Assembly (NCBI GenBank): GCA_040954595.2
Contig: CM082589.2
Location: forward strand, 3,224,001-3,288,000
Direction: 5' to 3'
Length of the DNA stretch: 64,000 nt
From: Balanoglossus misakiensis
Lineage: Eukaryota; Hemichordata
This document shows, one piece after another, positions 12,803 to 26,595 of this stretch; the stretch's first letter is position 1; each line of letters opens with the position of its first letter. The notes below the pieces were generated by a model. The model saw nothing but the letters and a program-made list of their open reading frames with translations. It was not told the DNA's origin and did not search any database. Position numbers and translations under genes: made by a program.

Positions 12803-15800
12803 TTAGCTGGAATCCTTGAGCAGGTAGTAATCGGTGAACGGCAGTGTGGTATGCTGGCTGATGCAGTCTGCAAATGAAAGATGAGAGACGAAAGTCAACA
12901 GGTGTGCCACCCCAAAAAAAACACCATAATTGCAATGTCATTAAATCTATTTGGTTAAGTTAAACTAATCCTTTTAGAACTAAAAGTGTCAAGAAAGACA
13001 AGGTATCTATCATGGCCACAGTGGTTACTTGATATGTCTACTGCTCCCATTGAGGTCAACACTCAGATGTACAAATGCTCAATGGGTTATTTTATTTTGC
13101 CTGTATTCTCGGTGGCATGGGTGAGACAGGGGGGTACACCCCTATCAACCTCCACGAGGATAACCATCGACGGCCGTGTAACAGTCCAGATATGAAGACC
13201 AGCCTATAAATGGTTCCAAGTCAACACTCACCTAAAACCCACTTCTCTGACACCACAGGTAATTCCTCCTTCGTCCTGATGTCCCCGACGCACAACTTGG
13301 CCGTACGGAGAGTGGTGCACACTTTCCCGCCGCACAGAGTGACCAGGGACGTCAGTTTGTCTTGACTTGGCAGCGTGTTCTCGGCTATATAAATGGAGCC
13401 CACGGCGGAGAAAATGTCCTGTTGGTAGCTGTTCTTGAGACCAAGTGCCTGTTTCTCCAAACGGCATATCTGTTAAAGAAACGTACAGTCAGAGATTATT
13501 TGATTTTATAATTATGCAGGTTCAACCCCCACCACACCATGGTTTGGTCCAACTCCATAAGTTCTCAATGGCAATGAAGGGCCTCTATATAGGAAAATGG
13601 GGGTGAAAGCCTGCCAACATTACCTGAGCAGCTGGAAAGTAGTCATGGAGTTCATACGGTTCTTCTTCAACCCAGTGGCCGGCTTCCAAGGATTTCAAGA
13701 TCTATCCAAAAGAGCGACGAAGAACTCTAAATTAGGAGATATAACTTAACCAAGCTGCGGCCAAAAGTGTAGTTTACTGGTGTGTGTGACTTGGTGGAGC
13801 CAAGTCCACTGTGTGTATCAGTTCACACTATCATTGATTCTTGAAAACTGACGTCAAGCCTGGACTTAAATTCAGTGATCAACAACCTATGACCTTTGGC
13901 AAGCATAAACTAACCCTTAATGTCTTACCCATTCTGTAGACACGATCCAACACCCCCTGGCCAATCCGAACAACACATTCAGGGTTCTTCGGTTTCCTCC
14001 ACAGATCACGTGAGTTGTGTTTTGCGTCACACTATCAACAACAGAATATCTCTTCAGTTTCTTCACCACAGACAGTATCAAGTCTTGATCACTGAAAAAA
14101 AAAATGGATGAGACAAAAACCGGATGATGACAGTGGAAAATAAAAATGGTCAAAAGTTACAGCTAGTGGACAATTCTTACCTATGTGGGATACTGGTCAT
14201 GACAATGGTGCTCTTAAACTGCAAACAAAAACAAAATTGAATTAAAACTTGCAAATAATATTTGTGAAAGGTTTGACTTAAGACTGTTAAGTCCCCATAA
14301 ATCAAAATCCCTTCAGACATATCTTTTCTGACAAGAAAAATAACTGTTTTTGAAAAGTTACAAAATGCAGTATTTATGATGTTTCTAAATTTTCACAAGG
14401 TTACCCTTTCTTGTTTTCTCTCTTTTGTTGATGTTCTGCGTTTCTTCGTATCTCTCTCTGATCCACTCTCCGAGTCTGAGCTGAGGTTGAAACTTCCTCT
14501 TTTCTGCAGACTGGTTTTTCTCTTCCGCAAGAGATTAAATTCATCGATACTCTTCCTCGACTTCCGAATTTCCGCGACCACGCCCTGACTCAGGCTGACA
14601 TCATCGCCAACTGCACCCTCCTTCCGAAACACGTCTTCATTTTCCTTCCCGTCGTCTGCATCATAACTGTCCTGTTTCTTTGGAGTCTGTTCCCTGTCCA
14701 GCTGCAGGCTTTTGGCACGAGATTTCTTCCTGACCTTTACGTTATTCTCAGAGTCTAGACTCCCTGCTCTTAAACTTTTTGGATTCTTGGCTTTTGGTTG
14801 GATGTGGTCACCCGATGATCCTGTGGTTTTTGCCCCTCCCTCCTCGGGCACTATCAGCTCCTCCGTCAGAATGTGTGGTCCGTTTGTTGGCAGCAGTTTC
14901 CGTTTCTTACTCTTTGGCGGCACGACTGTATTTCCAACGTCTTGTCTGTTGCCTGGATTCAAAGAAGATTCAGACTTTCTCCTTTCCTTGGTTAACTTCG
15001 CTGCTGTTTCAGTCAAATTTTGCACCCTATCAGGTTTCTCCGTTTCCGTTCTTGTATCCGTCTTGAAAGTGACAGATTTCCGTCTTCCAGGATTTGAAGC
15101 TCGCCTCTCTTCATAACTTTTGCTTGGCGTTTTTCTGTCACCTGATTCCGACTTGTCGTCTTCTGTGACTGCATTTCTTGCTGTGAACGCCACGGACCTC
15201 CTTGGTCTCTTCGCCGGGGGCATGGAAATAGCACTGCTGGATTCAATTCCAGGCTTTGAGTCCGGAATCCCTGCAGTGGAATCAGCGTCGTCTTCCACAC
15301 CTCTAACCACAGTTTCCTGTTTGCTTGATTTGATGCGTATTGACCTCCTCCTGATCTTCCGCTGTATGCCGACGTCTCTCGTCTCAGACGGTGAATCCTC
15401 AGCACATCCCTGCGATTGGCCCTCACTTACTCCCGCGTGTGACTTCCGCCGAGATCCCCCGACGCCCTGACTTCGCTTTTCCTCGCAGCTGCTGCGTGCG
15501 GTGTCTTTGCCGGCCAGGTCAGAACTGAGCACCGTCCTCCTCCTTGATGTTCTCGACCCAGTCCCCGTATCACCTTTGCTCCGCATCGCACCTGTATCCG
15601 AGGCAACCACTGGGTGGCTCTTCTTGCTCTTCGCGTCCACTCTGGTCTGAGCGCTCACCACATCTGGAGTCAAATCTAGAGTTTCAGGCCTCGTAGCACC
15701 TGACACCAAACCCACAGCACCATATCTGGAGGACCCTCCTCCTGGATCATCGCCAGACACATGTTTTGCCTCCGTGCATCCTTCCTCCTTCCGTTGCCCG

Positions 15801-17999
15801 GCAAACTCTTTCCCCTCGTCACCTTCCATGACCAACTTCAAAAGATTCCTCTCTGGGGTCTTTCCAGGGCCAACTTTGAGTCGCCTTGATTTACTTGCTC
15901 GCTGCAAGGAGTTGACTTTCTTGGAGAGAGACTCGTACATCATCTCCGGGAGGCTTTCATCTTCTGAGTCTGAACTGTCTGAGAAAGTAAGTGCTGTTGG
16001 TAAGAAACAAAAACATACATGTATCAAGGACATCATGCCTATCTCTGGTCCCAAACATTAAACAACCATCACAGTGACTGTACATTCTGATAGGAGAAAT
16101 TGCTCTGAAAAATCTGAAGTCATTCCATCATTGCTTGATGACACAGTCATGACTGTGACGTCACTAAAGCAACAAGAAAAAAAACAAAGCAGACTTACAA
16201 AACAAGGATTTCTGTTTGTGTGATTTTTGACTGGACACTGGTGATTCGCCTACAACCGGCCGTCCGCCACTGAAACCTACAAAGAGAAGAATGACAAAAG
16301 AGGAAGTGAGCATTTTCTTTATGCATTTGCTGAATTCATGTATTTCCAACAGGCACGCCTTTTAGTTAACCTATTTGATTTTGTGAGAATGGAATCCATA
16401 TTCTGATACTCACCAAGTTTGTTATCTCGTAGTTGATTTAAGCGTTCCTTCATGCTGGGTGGAGTTTTGGGAATGATGATACGAGTTGGGGTAAACACCT
16501 GACCGGCTACAATAAGCTGAAAATAAAGTTTCAAATATCTTTATTTTACAGACCGTTATTATGTACCATTTAGTCAAGCAAAGAATCAAAGTCACTTTTT
16601 AAAAACAAGAGAAGAAATAAAAAAAACTTACTGGGCTGTAGGTGTCAGGATTGTAAGTTGGTGTACCTGCAAACAGAATCATTCAATAATTGAGATAAAG
16701 TCTTCTATCAGGGTGAATGTCGCTTGTACATTAAAAAAGCATGCATGTACTACACAAAGTATTCAAATCCCACCTGGGCTTCCAGCAATCTCTGCATTAA
16801 AAGCTGCCAACTTTTTCTTCCACCTCCTGTCATGCCTGGCCTCCATTTTTTTCAGATCCTCTTCGATCGTCTGCGGCTGCATAGATTTCATCCGCTTTTC
16901 ATGAAAAAGAAGAAATGTTCATGTCCCATATTGCCTCGCGATTTATTGTTGATCCCTGCAGTGTGTTTCAAAGGTATACTTACCCTTTTCTTGGTACCAA
17001 ATATATCATTCCCTTCATCCTCCACTACAACTGGAAATTGGTCTTCAGCCACATGTTCCTTGTTTTGTCGGCAACTGCATGGAGAATGATCAGTAGATTT
17101 GGCATAAAATATTTATTCAGTGGGGAACAAAATAGCAACAGCTGTGCAGTTCTACGATTTCAATGATGTGTTTGAACTCATTTACAGAAGAATGGGCTAA
17201 AAGCACCTAGAAGATACCAATGGCCATTCTGCAAACTTTACCACTGAGCAAAGCCTTACATAGAAAACAATACATGTACGTAGTAATTAGACATCAGAAA
17301 GACGTATACCTTTCAATCCATGACACTGACACCAAATGTAAGCCTTTCTTGATAGCTTTGGTCCGAGTACATGTCTTGCCATCTCTCCATATCACATGAG
17401 TGACTTCATCTGTTAACTTTGGAACAACCTGAAGAATGAAATCATCAGTGTGCATTCAGAATACCAAAAACAAATTGCTAGTGGTAAAATACATGTATTT
17501 GTTCAAGGGAGGTCACGACTTCGCCATATCAGACACCAGTTATATGTAAAAGCCTTTACACAGATTTTTATGGCTATACTGCAGTATTCTATGTGTACAC
17601 CGAATGCTGCAGTTGTTTTAACCAGATTTTTTTTGCATGATCTCAATCACTGAGTCGTGGGTGACGTACCTTAGCTCCCAGCAGCTGCAACTGTTTAGCA
17701 ACAGCCCTGCTCCGGTTCTCAGCTTTGGAACGAACTTCAACATACGCCACAACATCTGTAATGGGAACAAGCAGTTGTGATATCATTAATGACTGAATCC
17801 AAAGTTTCAAGTGACACTCCAATTTGGATCATTAAAGGTCTTCTTCATTAATTGAAGTGGCCAATTACATTGTAAATTTACCTTTTAGAACTGTCTGATT
17901 GGCTGTATCTTCATCACATTCAATGAACCCTTCATCAGATATTGATCTCCTCGGTGGCGTGACCTCAACATCTAGAAAGGGATAACCAGGGGACGCCAT
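12803..17999 (-). CDS. MCPH1: Microcephalin (MCPH1), three-BRCT chromosome condensation and DNA-damage protein
   Basis: Microcephalin restrains condensin II and early chromosome condensation and, through its C-terminal BRCT pair, binds phosphorylated H2AX at DNA breaks. I resolved 14 coding exons with GT-AG introns and matching phases: 17882-17999, 17670-17755, 17310-17428, 16984-17074, 16774-16894, 16632-16666, 16414-16516, 16199-16276, 14405-15993, 14181-14218, 13929-14091, 13624-13701, 13232-13469 and 12803-12867. They sum to 2,922 bp, or 973 aa plus TAA; human MCPH1 is 835 aa. BRCT1 (about 40-125) opens with DVVAYVEV and contains VTHVIWRDG and LVSVSWIE. Residues 250-780 are a low-complexity, basic and Ser-rich linker encoded mostly by one 1,589-bp exon. 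BRCT2 (about 783-870) has TTHVICGG and RTLNVLFGLARGCWIVSTEW; BRCT3 (about 890-970) has LCGGKV and VSEKWVLD. The start is the first ATG after an in-frame TGA in the spliced leader. Identity is certain from several blocks; exact UTR ends are not known. Confidence 0.96.
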
Positions 18000-18310
18000 A
18001 GAGATTAGACTTTCAGTAACCTGCAGAACAAATAATATGCAGGTCAATGAAAGGTCATGGGGGACGACTACATGGCAAGACCAGCCAAGCTCAATCAAGA
18101 TTCTGCAGAGTCTAAATGAGATTGTTGCAGTATGCCATAGGATATTAATGTAATGTCAAGTGTATCACAGACTGTGAAGTGCATCATGGAGATAACTGTA
18201 CCTTCACTCCAGCTCTATCATGGCTATGTGTACATGTATGATGTGTATGCCTACATAAACAAAACAGTCTGTTCGAGCACGTCACCGTGGTTCGAGTAAA
18301 AAAGAAGTAC

Positions 18311-18470
18311 CTGAGATGGAGAATTTTCCCTTTTACATGCCGCAAGGACTGTGTCCTCTATCGCACAACAAGCTCGCCAAAGTCAGTGTCGATCACATCA
18401 AGCGGATCTTCATATATTGCTCTTCCGATCAGCGACGGAACATGAAACCAACAGGGCTTCAGTGATTCAA
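18311..18470 (-). other. MCPH1: Probable non-coding first exon (5' UTR) of MCPH1
   Basis: A good donor (CTCAG followed by GTACTT) ends this exon at 18311, and a good acceptor (TTCTGCAG) precedes 18020, leaving a 290-bp intron and 21 nt of leader before the start codon. Reading back from the start codon through this junction, the frame stays open without an ATG until a TGA. The exon therefore adds no coding sequence. The upstream limit is a guess, since no TATA box is evident. Confidence 0.6.
18429..18443 (-). promoter_or_regulatory. Possible four-codon upstream ORF in the MCPH1 leader
   Basis: ATG TTC CGT CGC TGA lies in the predicted first exon, upstream of and out of frame with the main start. 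If transcription starts above 18,443 it could damp MCPH1 translation. This depends entirely on the unmapped transcription start. Confidence 0.3.
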
Positions 18471-18600
18471 ATAATGGCGGTGGTCGTTTGACCTTTGCCC
18501 TTTAGTCACATGCTTAGTCACATGACTTCAGATCAGCTGCCCAAGATGGCGCTGTTTGATCCACCGTGGCTATGGCATTTGCAAATTTAATGCATGCGAT
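18469..18600. promoter_or_regulatory. Probable MCPH1 promoter region with YY1-like motifs
   Basis: Immediately upstream of the predicted leader exon are AAGATGGCG at 18543-18551 and ATAATGGCGG at 18471-18480, both resembling the YY1 core found at TATA-less housekeeping promoters. No TATA box or other gene is seen. Both motifs read on the plus strand, so they could equally mark a divergent non-coding start. Confidence 0.4.
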
Positions 18601-20997
18601 TTGCTCGACTTGAGAGGCCGGCATGCGTCAATTCTAATCAACACTTGACTCCGTCTGGAATGTATGAAGTGTGGTCACGTATTATCACCTTACAAGGCCA
18701 TTTGAATACATAAATATTGATTTTAAATTGGTGCCAGATTTCCATGGTATTTGTTTTTAATTTCATACCTGCATATTTCCAGTTTCTATGAACGAAGTTA
18801 GGGCCAACTTAATTAAATATACACGCCCATGAAATCCCAGTCATTCGTTTTTCCTGCATACATCATTTATAAAGCATTCTACGGTAAATACTGTTGTCTG
18901 TCTGACAAGTATTATTCAGAACTAACTTATAATTTTACAAACGGCCAATTTCTACAATAACTGGTACGAAACCAAGAGCACAATGCCTTTTGTTTTGTCA
19001 ACTGTAAATCTCGAACTCATTTACCAGCATATTTATTCACAAGATTATCAGCCCATGTTCAGAACGAGATGTTTGTTTTTGTTTAATCTGTCCATCTTCC
19101 CGTTTTTGTGTGTGTGACAAATCTACCACATTACAACGTGTAAGCCAGGCTCGTTCAAGTCTCTGTCTTTGTCCGCGTGTGTGTGCAGATCACTTCAAAT
19201 AATCCCTGTCATATTGAAACTCATCGATGGAGCTGATAAAAGCACACCGTAAAATTCACCACGACTGTACCATCAAGGCTTCCCACCTGTTTCATTTCGA
19301 GGAGTCCTTGATGCTACGTACCCGAATCACCGTGGTAACCAAAACGTTGACATGATCTCTTCAAAAAATGTAATACAATGTAATCTGCTTCCAAAAGGAG
19401 AAATTAGATGGCCTTCGGTGCACGAAGGAAGAATTGGTCACGTGATAGATGGCGTGAAGATGCGAGTTCGGGACTCTCATCTGTTCTTGCAAGGACCCGC
19501 ATTTGAAAATCAAACAGCATGAGTGTACTGTAAAGCTTGTAAATTGACATGTGTTTGTATGTTATGCCAATCTGTCGCCCAGGGATAATCTTTAGATATC
19601 CTGTCTGCCTTTCTACCTCGATATAGCAGTACACTTCCCTTCGCACATAAGTACGTGCATACATCTATCCACCTATCCTTCCATCTATCCACCAATCCAT
19701 CTGCAGTATCATCTACATACATGCCCGTGCGTCCGTCCGTACGGATGGATGGGTGGATGTATGGGGAGAGATACACCCCCCCCCCATATATGCCCATTTG
19801 GAACTTAACACCTGAGATAAAGATTAACGTTTTCCAATTCTGTCATTTAACGGGAACACATCAGACATAACGAGATAAATATCAGGTGGAATCCTTGAGA
19901 GTTTGCCTGGGGAATGTTTTTCCTGGCGGGCATTTTCAATAATTATGTAACCAGTTGTACACATAGCATTGGAATAAATTGGAACGACGTGTTGGCAATG
20001 GATGTAAGCTTATTATAGCATACAAAGCAGTCTTTCGGCGTAAATATGGCGAGGACGAGCGCCAGTCTCCAACTTTTGCTTTCAAGGACGTTCGCGAGTG
20101 ACACCAAGGTCACGCTGAAGCTGGTTGCTCTGCGCTGGAAATTGCAAAATGTCGAGCATGCGCACACACACATCTGTACGCATGTGGACTGCGCAGAGAA
20201 AGATAGAACGCTATAAAGAAGAAATAGTGCCACGCCTGCATGTGACCGCAATGTAATCGTTTGATAACAAACAGTAAAATCAACACTTGGTTTATTTGTC
20301 GAGAAAATCTACCTGTCACGTTCTGTCGAACAGGTGTTTGTAGGGAACATTCTACTTCTACGGACGTCAGTCTCATGTTATTTCTCATAATAAATTGCAT
20401 GCATGGTATTATGCAAATATGATTTCATCCAAATGAGGAAACTATTCCCTAGCTTTGTTTCATCTCAAGACAACAAAATTACGTTCTACATAAGTGTCTT
20501 CCTGATCGATTCAACCGCCCCCCCCCTACCTCTCTATCTCCTGGGCGACTGCCAAAGAGATACGGCGAATAACAATATCCAAATGACCTTAACTGTAATT
20601 AGCGATGACCTCGCTGCGCAGGTTTCTTTGTCATGTGACGTAACTGAGCAAATTCAATTGCGCAAAAGACAATCAATAGCGGTCCCAGGCGGTTTATTAT
20701 TGCTATTTGCACTGCGATAGGTCTTTGCTTTATTCCTTTATCTGACAAGGTCATCCAAAACACTCTCCGGGGTAGGCCGGAGGCTGGCGCCCGGTACACG
20801 GAGACCTGAGCCGTATAATTGGGACTTCTCAATCGGGATTTGTCTCTTCTGTCCGATAAGTCCACACGTAATTGGTCACGAATGTCAACCTTTCTAGCGA
20901 CAGCTGTTGAGTTCTGTTTGTGTCCGTGAAATTCCGTCGCAGTTTGTGGTTTTTGTGTCGATCTAAAGTAATTTGTGCGAAATAAAGTTTAGGAAGA
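18601..20997. other. Non-coding interval upstream of MCPH1
   Basis: No exon, RNA gene or transposon is supportable. ORFs are short and lack family features. Poly-C runs occur near 19,781 and 20,518. The stretch 19,650-19,750 is rich in CCATC/CATC-like short repeats. Confidence 0.6.
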
Positions 20998-21136
<139 letters not shown>

Positions 21137-21395
21137 TCAGTCGATCGAACAGCCGTTGTAATTCACACCCAGTCTACATCTCTTCCTCGGTCTGTTAATA
21201 ATACTCTATTTTTAAAAGCGATTCCCACATGTGGTACTGATAAACTTTTAATAGCAAATAGACAGACACAGACATCACACGTAGACGTCTGTCACGATCA
21301 ACGCACATCCTCATTCCGTCCATTTTATTCGCCATCGAACCAAGCCTTATTTCTATCCCTCTCGCGACTCTCTTCCCTCCTCTGACTGTCTATTA

Positions 21396-21470
21396 TTCAC
21401 CCCCCCCCTTCTCCATCCCCTCCCCCTGTTCCTCTCATCCCCTCTCCAGCCCCCCCCCCCCCTCTCTCTC
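21396..21470. repeat. Polypyrimidine tract
   Basis: A C/T-rich tract with only isolated purines contains C runs of 9 to 14 and ends in (CT)n. Such homopurine-homopyrimidine DNA can adopt triplex structures in other systems; no function is evident here. Confidence 0.8.
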
Positions 21471-23560
21471 ATAACACACGGCTTCGCTCAAGGCTGATAT
21501 ATCCGATCGATAATGAGCGGCTTACAGTTCAATCAATTCATACCCACATCATTACGAAGGCCATTCATTTTAGCTCCTCTTTTGTCGTTTGATTTTACGT
21601 GCCATTAAATATTCACCCAGAGTCTAAAATTAGCGCTGACTCAAAAGTAGGACAGAAACTAAAAACATACATCCATGTGGATATTGTGTCCTCGCCTGTC
21701 TCGACAAACCAGTAGATTGGAAAAAAACTTGACAAAACATGTTAATTTCCGATAGATTACAGGCAGTTTACGCCCATTTTTCATTTTATAAGTCCCCACT
21801 TCATATCAAGCGTATCGGCAGGTTACTAAAAATTGTTTGTGTCACCTTGGATGAGGTGAATTAGATCACGACGGTACATGTCGCGGCATGTCGGTTTCTC
21901 ACAGCTGAGCCGAATAGTATATTTGTTCATTTCACCTGTAGCGGAACTGGCTCGTTTATAATCTCGTCAAGTCACCTTACCCGCCGATAAAATGTGTACA
22001 TTTCTAAGTTTAATGACTACCCGGAGCTTAAGCGCGTTATACTGTCTGGCGCCCCAAAGTGACAATGCGGCCTTTTGGATTCCTTGGTGGTTCTAATAAA
22101 ATTGGGTCTGTCAAGGAAACACAAACTTTTTTGAAATTTTATGTTAGTCGGAAGGGAAAATTTTCCGCACCTGAAAACAATTTTCAGCAAATTTGCACTA
22201 AACTGTAGTGAGTTTCCTGACATGCTAGGAACATACCTTATCTCCCTATACTAATAAACATGGGGTAAAAACACGGTCCCTCCGCAACAAAGATCGCGGT
22301 AAAAACGCAATAGGGGGTATAGACCGTCGATTGTGGTTGCCAACACAACAACCCACAGCATACCACTAGAAAGCGCCTCAGAATACCTGGAGCACCACAC
22401 TACACCACGCTTCACCACATTATACCCCATAATAAAAACACACAACAACAAACTAATAACACCTAAATCATGTACACAAGTAATCAAAATTTACTGTCAA
22501 AACACTTAAGTCTGGGGCTGGACAACATCTCGTCCATACTGTTCTACATTTTACTGCGTAGAATTAACATCGCCTCTCAAATCGATAGACCAACCTTGAA
22601 GTGTGTTGCTTTATTAATACCAGGTGAATTTATGCCTTCCAGCCGACAGTGCGACCTTATTCACACGTGCGTTAGGAGCCTGCCTTCGTTGAAATGGACA
22701 TGATGGACAAAGGGAGGAGCAAAATCTCCACAAAAGGCGTATTAAACCTGAATGAGAGAAACATGACAGTGGCGCACGTGTTATCTATGTCCATCATTCA
22801 CACCATACATCGGTCCACTGGTTTCGCCCGACCGGCTAATTAGAAGATCTTATCTGATCAAAGACGCGAAACGGCGAATTGCCATCGCCCTTCTTTCATT
22901 AATGACGTTAATTTACAGACTCTATGACCACAAAAGGACACCGTGATTACAAAAAACGTCTCCGCTTTCGCGAAGACCGTTCTCCGTCTCTTCTTTTATG
23001 AACGCCGTAGAGGGGACGAACAAAGACCGTTCGATTATCCACTAATGCGTGTCTTCATCGAAGTAGAGATTTATAGATCTCAATTTTGTGCGTATTGATT
23101 CTTGACAAGACAGTGGAGTGATGGAAAAATGCCCATCGGTACTCCAGCGTTCATTATAAACGACTCGACACAGCGCAGTGAAGCAGTGTAGTGGCTACGT
23201 CAGATTTTGTGGAGCATCTGGCCCCGAGTTCAATACATGGTCCTTCGGAAAGTGGCCGGGGCGTGCCCGATCGACATGGGCAACAGTTTCACGGCAACGG
23301 CACCCCAGTTGCGCCATCCACGTTCAAGTTCATGACAAGGACGAACCACTTCGAAGCTTTCAGGTGCACAAACAACAGATTTGATAAATGTTGACTTTTG
23401 TCGACTCTGTGGTTACACACGCCAGGCTAAAATTAAATTATTGCCTGCAATCAAGGTTTACTGAAGGTAAACCATGTTGAATAAAGAGATAAGCTTTTAC
23501 CTCCGAAAACTTGGCATCGTGTCTGTCTAGCTTTAAGCCGTACCATAGGCTGAGTCAGGT
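21471..23560. other. Non-coding interval
   Basis: I see no exon with family features, no RNA gene and no transposon. The sequence is of mixed composition with only short chance ORFs on both strands. Confidence 0.55.
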
Positions 23561-23656
23561 TGAATGAATGAATGAATGAATGAATGAATGAATGAATGAA
23601 TGAATGAATGAATGAATGAATGAATGAATGAATGAATGAATGAATGAATGAATGAA
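23561..23656. repeat. (TGAA)n microsatellite
   Basis: About 24 perfect tetranucleotide units. It is the reverse complement of the (TTCA)n repeat at 29,779. Confidence 0.97.
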
Positions 23657-26595
23657 TTGAGTATGTGAGTAAATAAATAAGTAAAAAATAACATTGCTCA
23701 ATAAATTAGGCGGCACCTCGCTTTGTATGGCTTCCGCGAATTGCAATTAAATTTGAAGGAGATGAAATGGACTGCGTTCATTTATTATGTTGTAATAAAA
23801 ACCTTATATGACCTTCTTTAGCTGGTTTTATCGGAATCATGCCCCAGCTGACCCTTCGCTTGCTTCTGTTTATGCAACGGGTCGCTAGCTTTTGACATAT
23901 TTTTTTACAACCCGTAATAATATAATTAGCGATCGTTTTTCCTCCCTGCTTCTGTCATGATGCGCAAATTACAACGACATCAATTTGTTATATGCTCATA
24001 CAAGTAATTCTAAAGTAATAATTTATTCCCACACACAAGACGCGACCCAAATAAAAAAAAATGCGATAGACTACAATGTGGAGTGTTGCAGAGAGAAAAA
24101 TCAACAAAAATGCGTCCTCGAGCTAAATAAAATGAAATAATACTAAGTACACGCAACCACACCCTTTCCATTTAGTGAAAGCTGTGTTTCGCGAATATGA
24201 CCGTGGGTGGGAGTGTCTCGTCAAATTTAATTGGGTACTGGATCGCTTGATTATAGATATTGTAAACGGCAGTAATATGACAGCTGGTTGGAACATAATC
24301 GCCCTAATGGGTTTTACATTTATTTCTAGCTGGGTATTGTTTCGTGGAGCGCATATCGCTTCGGTGGCAATATAATCAAAATATAATGTCGGTTTAATTG
24401 ACACACTTTTTTGGTCAGACTTGATCACTCCACGGTGTGGCATCAAACCCCGCTGATTGGAAACAAAATGTCGTGACATTTGTACTGTTGTTGTTCCGTT
24501 GATGACTTCATCAACTTTGTCACAAATATTTTAGAGACTATCGACAACAGTGGGACTTCATATCGATTGCATAATGCGCCAAGACAAGAAACGATTTATG
24601 ATTTACGGCGGAAAGTGCCACTGGCGACCTGTCGTCAGATTTCGCACTCATAAATTATTTCAAGATTTACGAGGGGCGGAATCGCATTTTAGTGCCGATT
24701 TAATTACAGATTTCAAGGGTTATTGTGTGTTTCCTATTTTGCATCTATTTGATTAGTTAAGCCGGATTCCCTCCATTATCTTGTGGACGGACGCAAGCCA
24801 TCTGGTTAACGCTACCTTGTTTGTACGACATGTTCCCACTTGTTAATATCGACTCTTTTACGGCGCATTTAGTTTGCGAGAACAAAGCCCTTTGTGTCCG
24901 TCGAGGTGTTGTTTTCCTCATCAACAATACATTTTGTGACTTCAAATCACCAACAATGATATTAATGGTACTTTTTTACTGTTTACAAGCCCAGTTCAGA
25001 AAAAAAAACTGATACATTATAAATTTGACGTGTAACCTCCGTGACATGTTTCAATTGGCACTCGTCCTTGGTCCAGCAGAATGTAAATATCGCCCTCTAT
25101 TGTCAAAGACCGACAGACCCAGTGGCCCCCCGTTTGGTACTTCGATCCCATTTCAACAGATAACACAATTACCATATTTGTTCATTGGACAAAGTCGTTT
25201 TCTGAGGTTCATCATATGAATGGGGACCAACACTCTTGAGATAAGGGACCGCAAGAAGAGACAAGTTGTCCGATACCTGCCGCGGACTTTTACCTCACGA
25301 TTGACTTGTATGGACCAATCATTGCAATATAGGTCTACATGTACACAGAATGCGAGTCAACGCGCCGTCAATTATACTTATGGCCAGTCTCTTAATTTTA
25401 TTCTGCTAATAAAGCTGTTTAATTTGCCTGTTGGATCGTGCGCACAAAGTGGTGATTCGGTCGTTTCTAAGTCTTTACCCTAAACAAGCCACAAAATTGC
25501 GAGTCACAATGTGAAGATAACACGTTATGGTAGCCATGGAAACTCTGGGGGAAATTCCGCGCATTTATTTTCTATAAAATGAAAGAAAAGCGAGAAGAAA
25601 CACTCAAAAAGCGGTTCTTTCACAATTTCGGTGTTTTCAACAATTTTGCCCGATTGTGGTTTCTCTGATCAGTCCCTGTTTGTTCGAAAGTACCACATGG
25701 CGTCTCAAGTTTCCAATTTTTATCTGGAAGTCGTGAAAGTCCGACCCTGGGAATGCCGTCATTGTCCCGTGACTATTTGTATTTCATATTTTCACAACAG
25801 CGCCTGATAAAAAACGTTGTTTTTAAGGCCATAAGCGAAGAGGCTGTGATTTATGCCCGGAGAGGTCGAAATTTGGGGGCGTGAAATTGACCGGCCTCGT
25901 ACCGTACGTTCTCCTTGCACTGAAGAAAAAAAAATCTCCCCTTAACCGTACGCGTGTGAGTCACTATGATACCCGAAATGCGTGGGTTGGCAGTCGAATT
26001 TCACAGAAGTGTCGTATTAGGGCAAGCTCGCGGTGGAAATCCCCTGTTGTATCGATCCAATAAGTAGCGAGTATGTTTGCCATTTTCGGGGCGAAGTCTG
26101 GCTACTGTAGTTAATGTTTGCCATGACTCGGAGAGGTCAGGACCTGTAAACTCGCGCACTGCTGTTTTTATAGATATATAAGCTTCATATATAGACCTGA
26201 GCGTCGAGGCTTGACAAGATCCGAAAGTCAAGTAGTTTCGTCACAGGTGGAAATTTCCGTATTTGGAGTGCAGGGGGTTTCCAGTCAGCTGTGCCGGCCT
26301 CTGCTGGCCAAACGAGAGGGAACACGCCAACGTCCAATATGCTTTGGCCGTAAACTGTAACGACCACTTAAACAAAGAAGAGATTTTTAAGGCCGCATAG
26401 ACAGAACAACAGGGGAGAAGTTTTTGGTTGCTTTTTTGCTACTTTTCTCACTTATTCAGTGTTTTACGTTGATATTGTTCACACACTAAAAGAAGTTTTG
26501 ACTTTACGGAAGTGTTGGCAGTATGCCCTCATATAGCGGTGAAAACCTCTGCATATAGTACCCGGTACGGTACCGAGCTTCGTCCTACTCTGATC

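Noticed and set aside
14712-15116. 134-codon plus-strand ORF opposite the MCPH1 central exon
   Set aside because: Antisense shadow of a large open exon.
18547-18591. Divergent plus-strand gene starting ATGGCGCTG
   Set aside because: The frame closes after 14 codons with no good donor; the ATGGCG is better read as a YY1-like motif.
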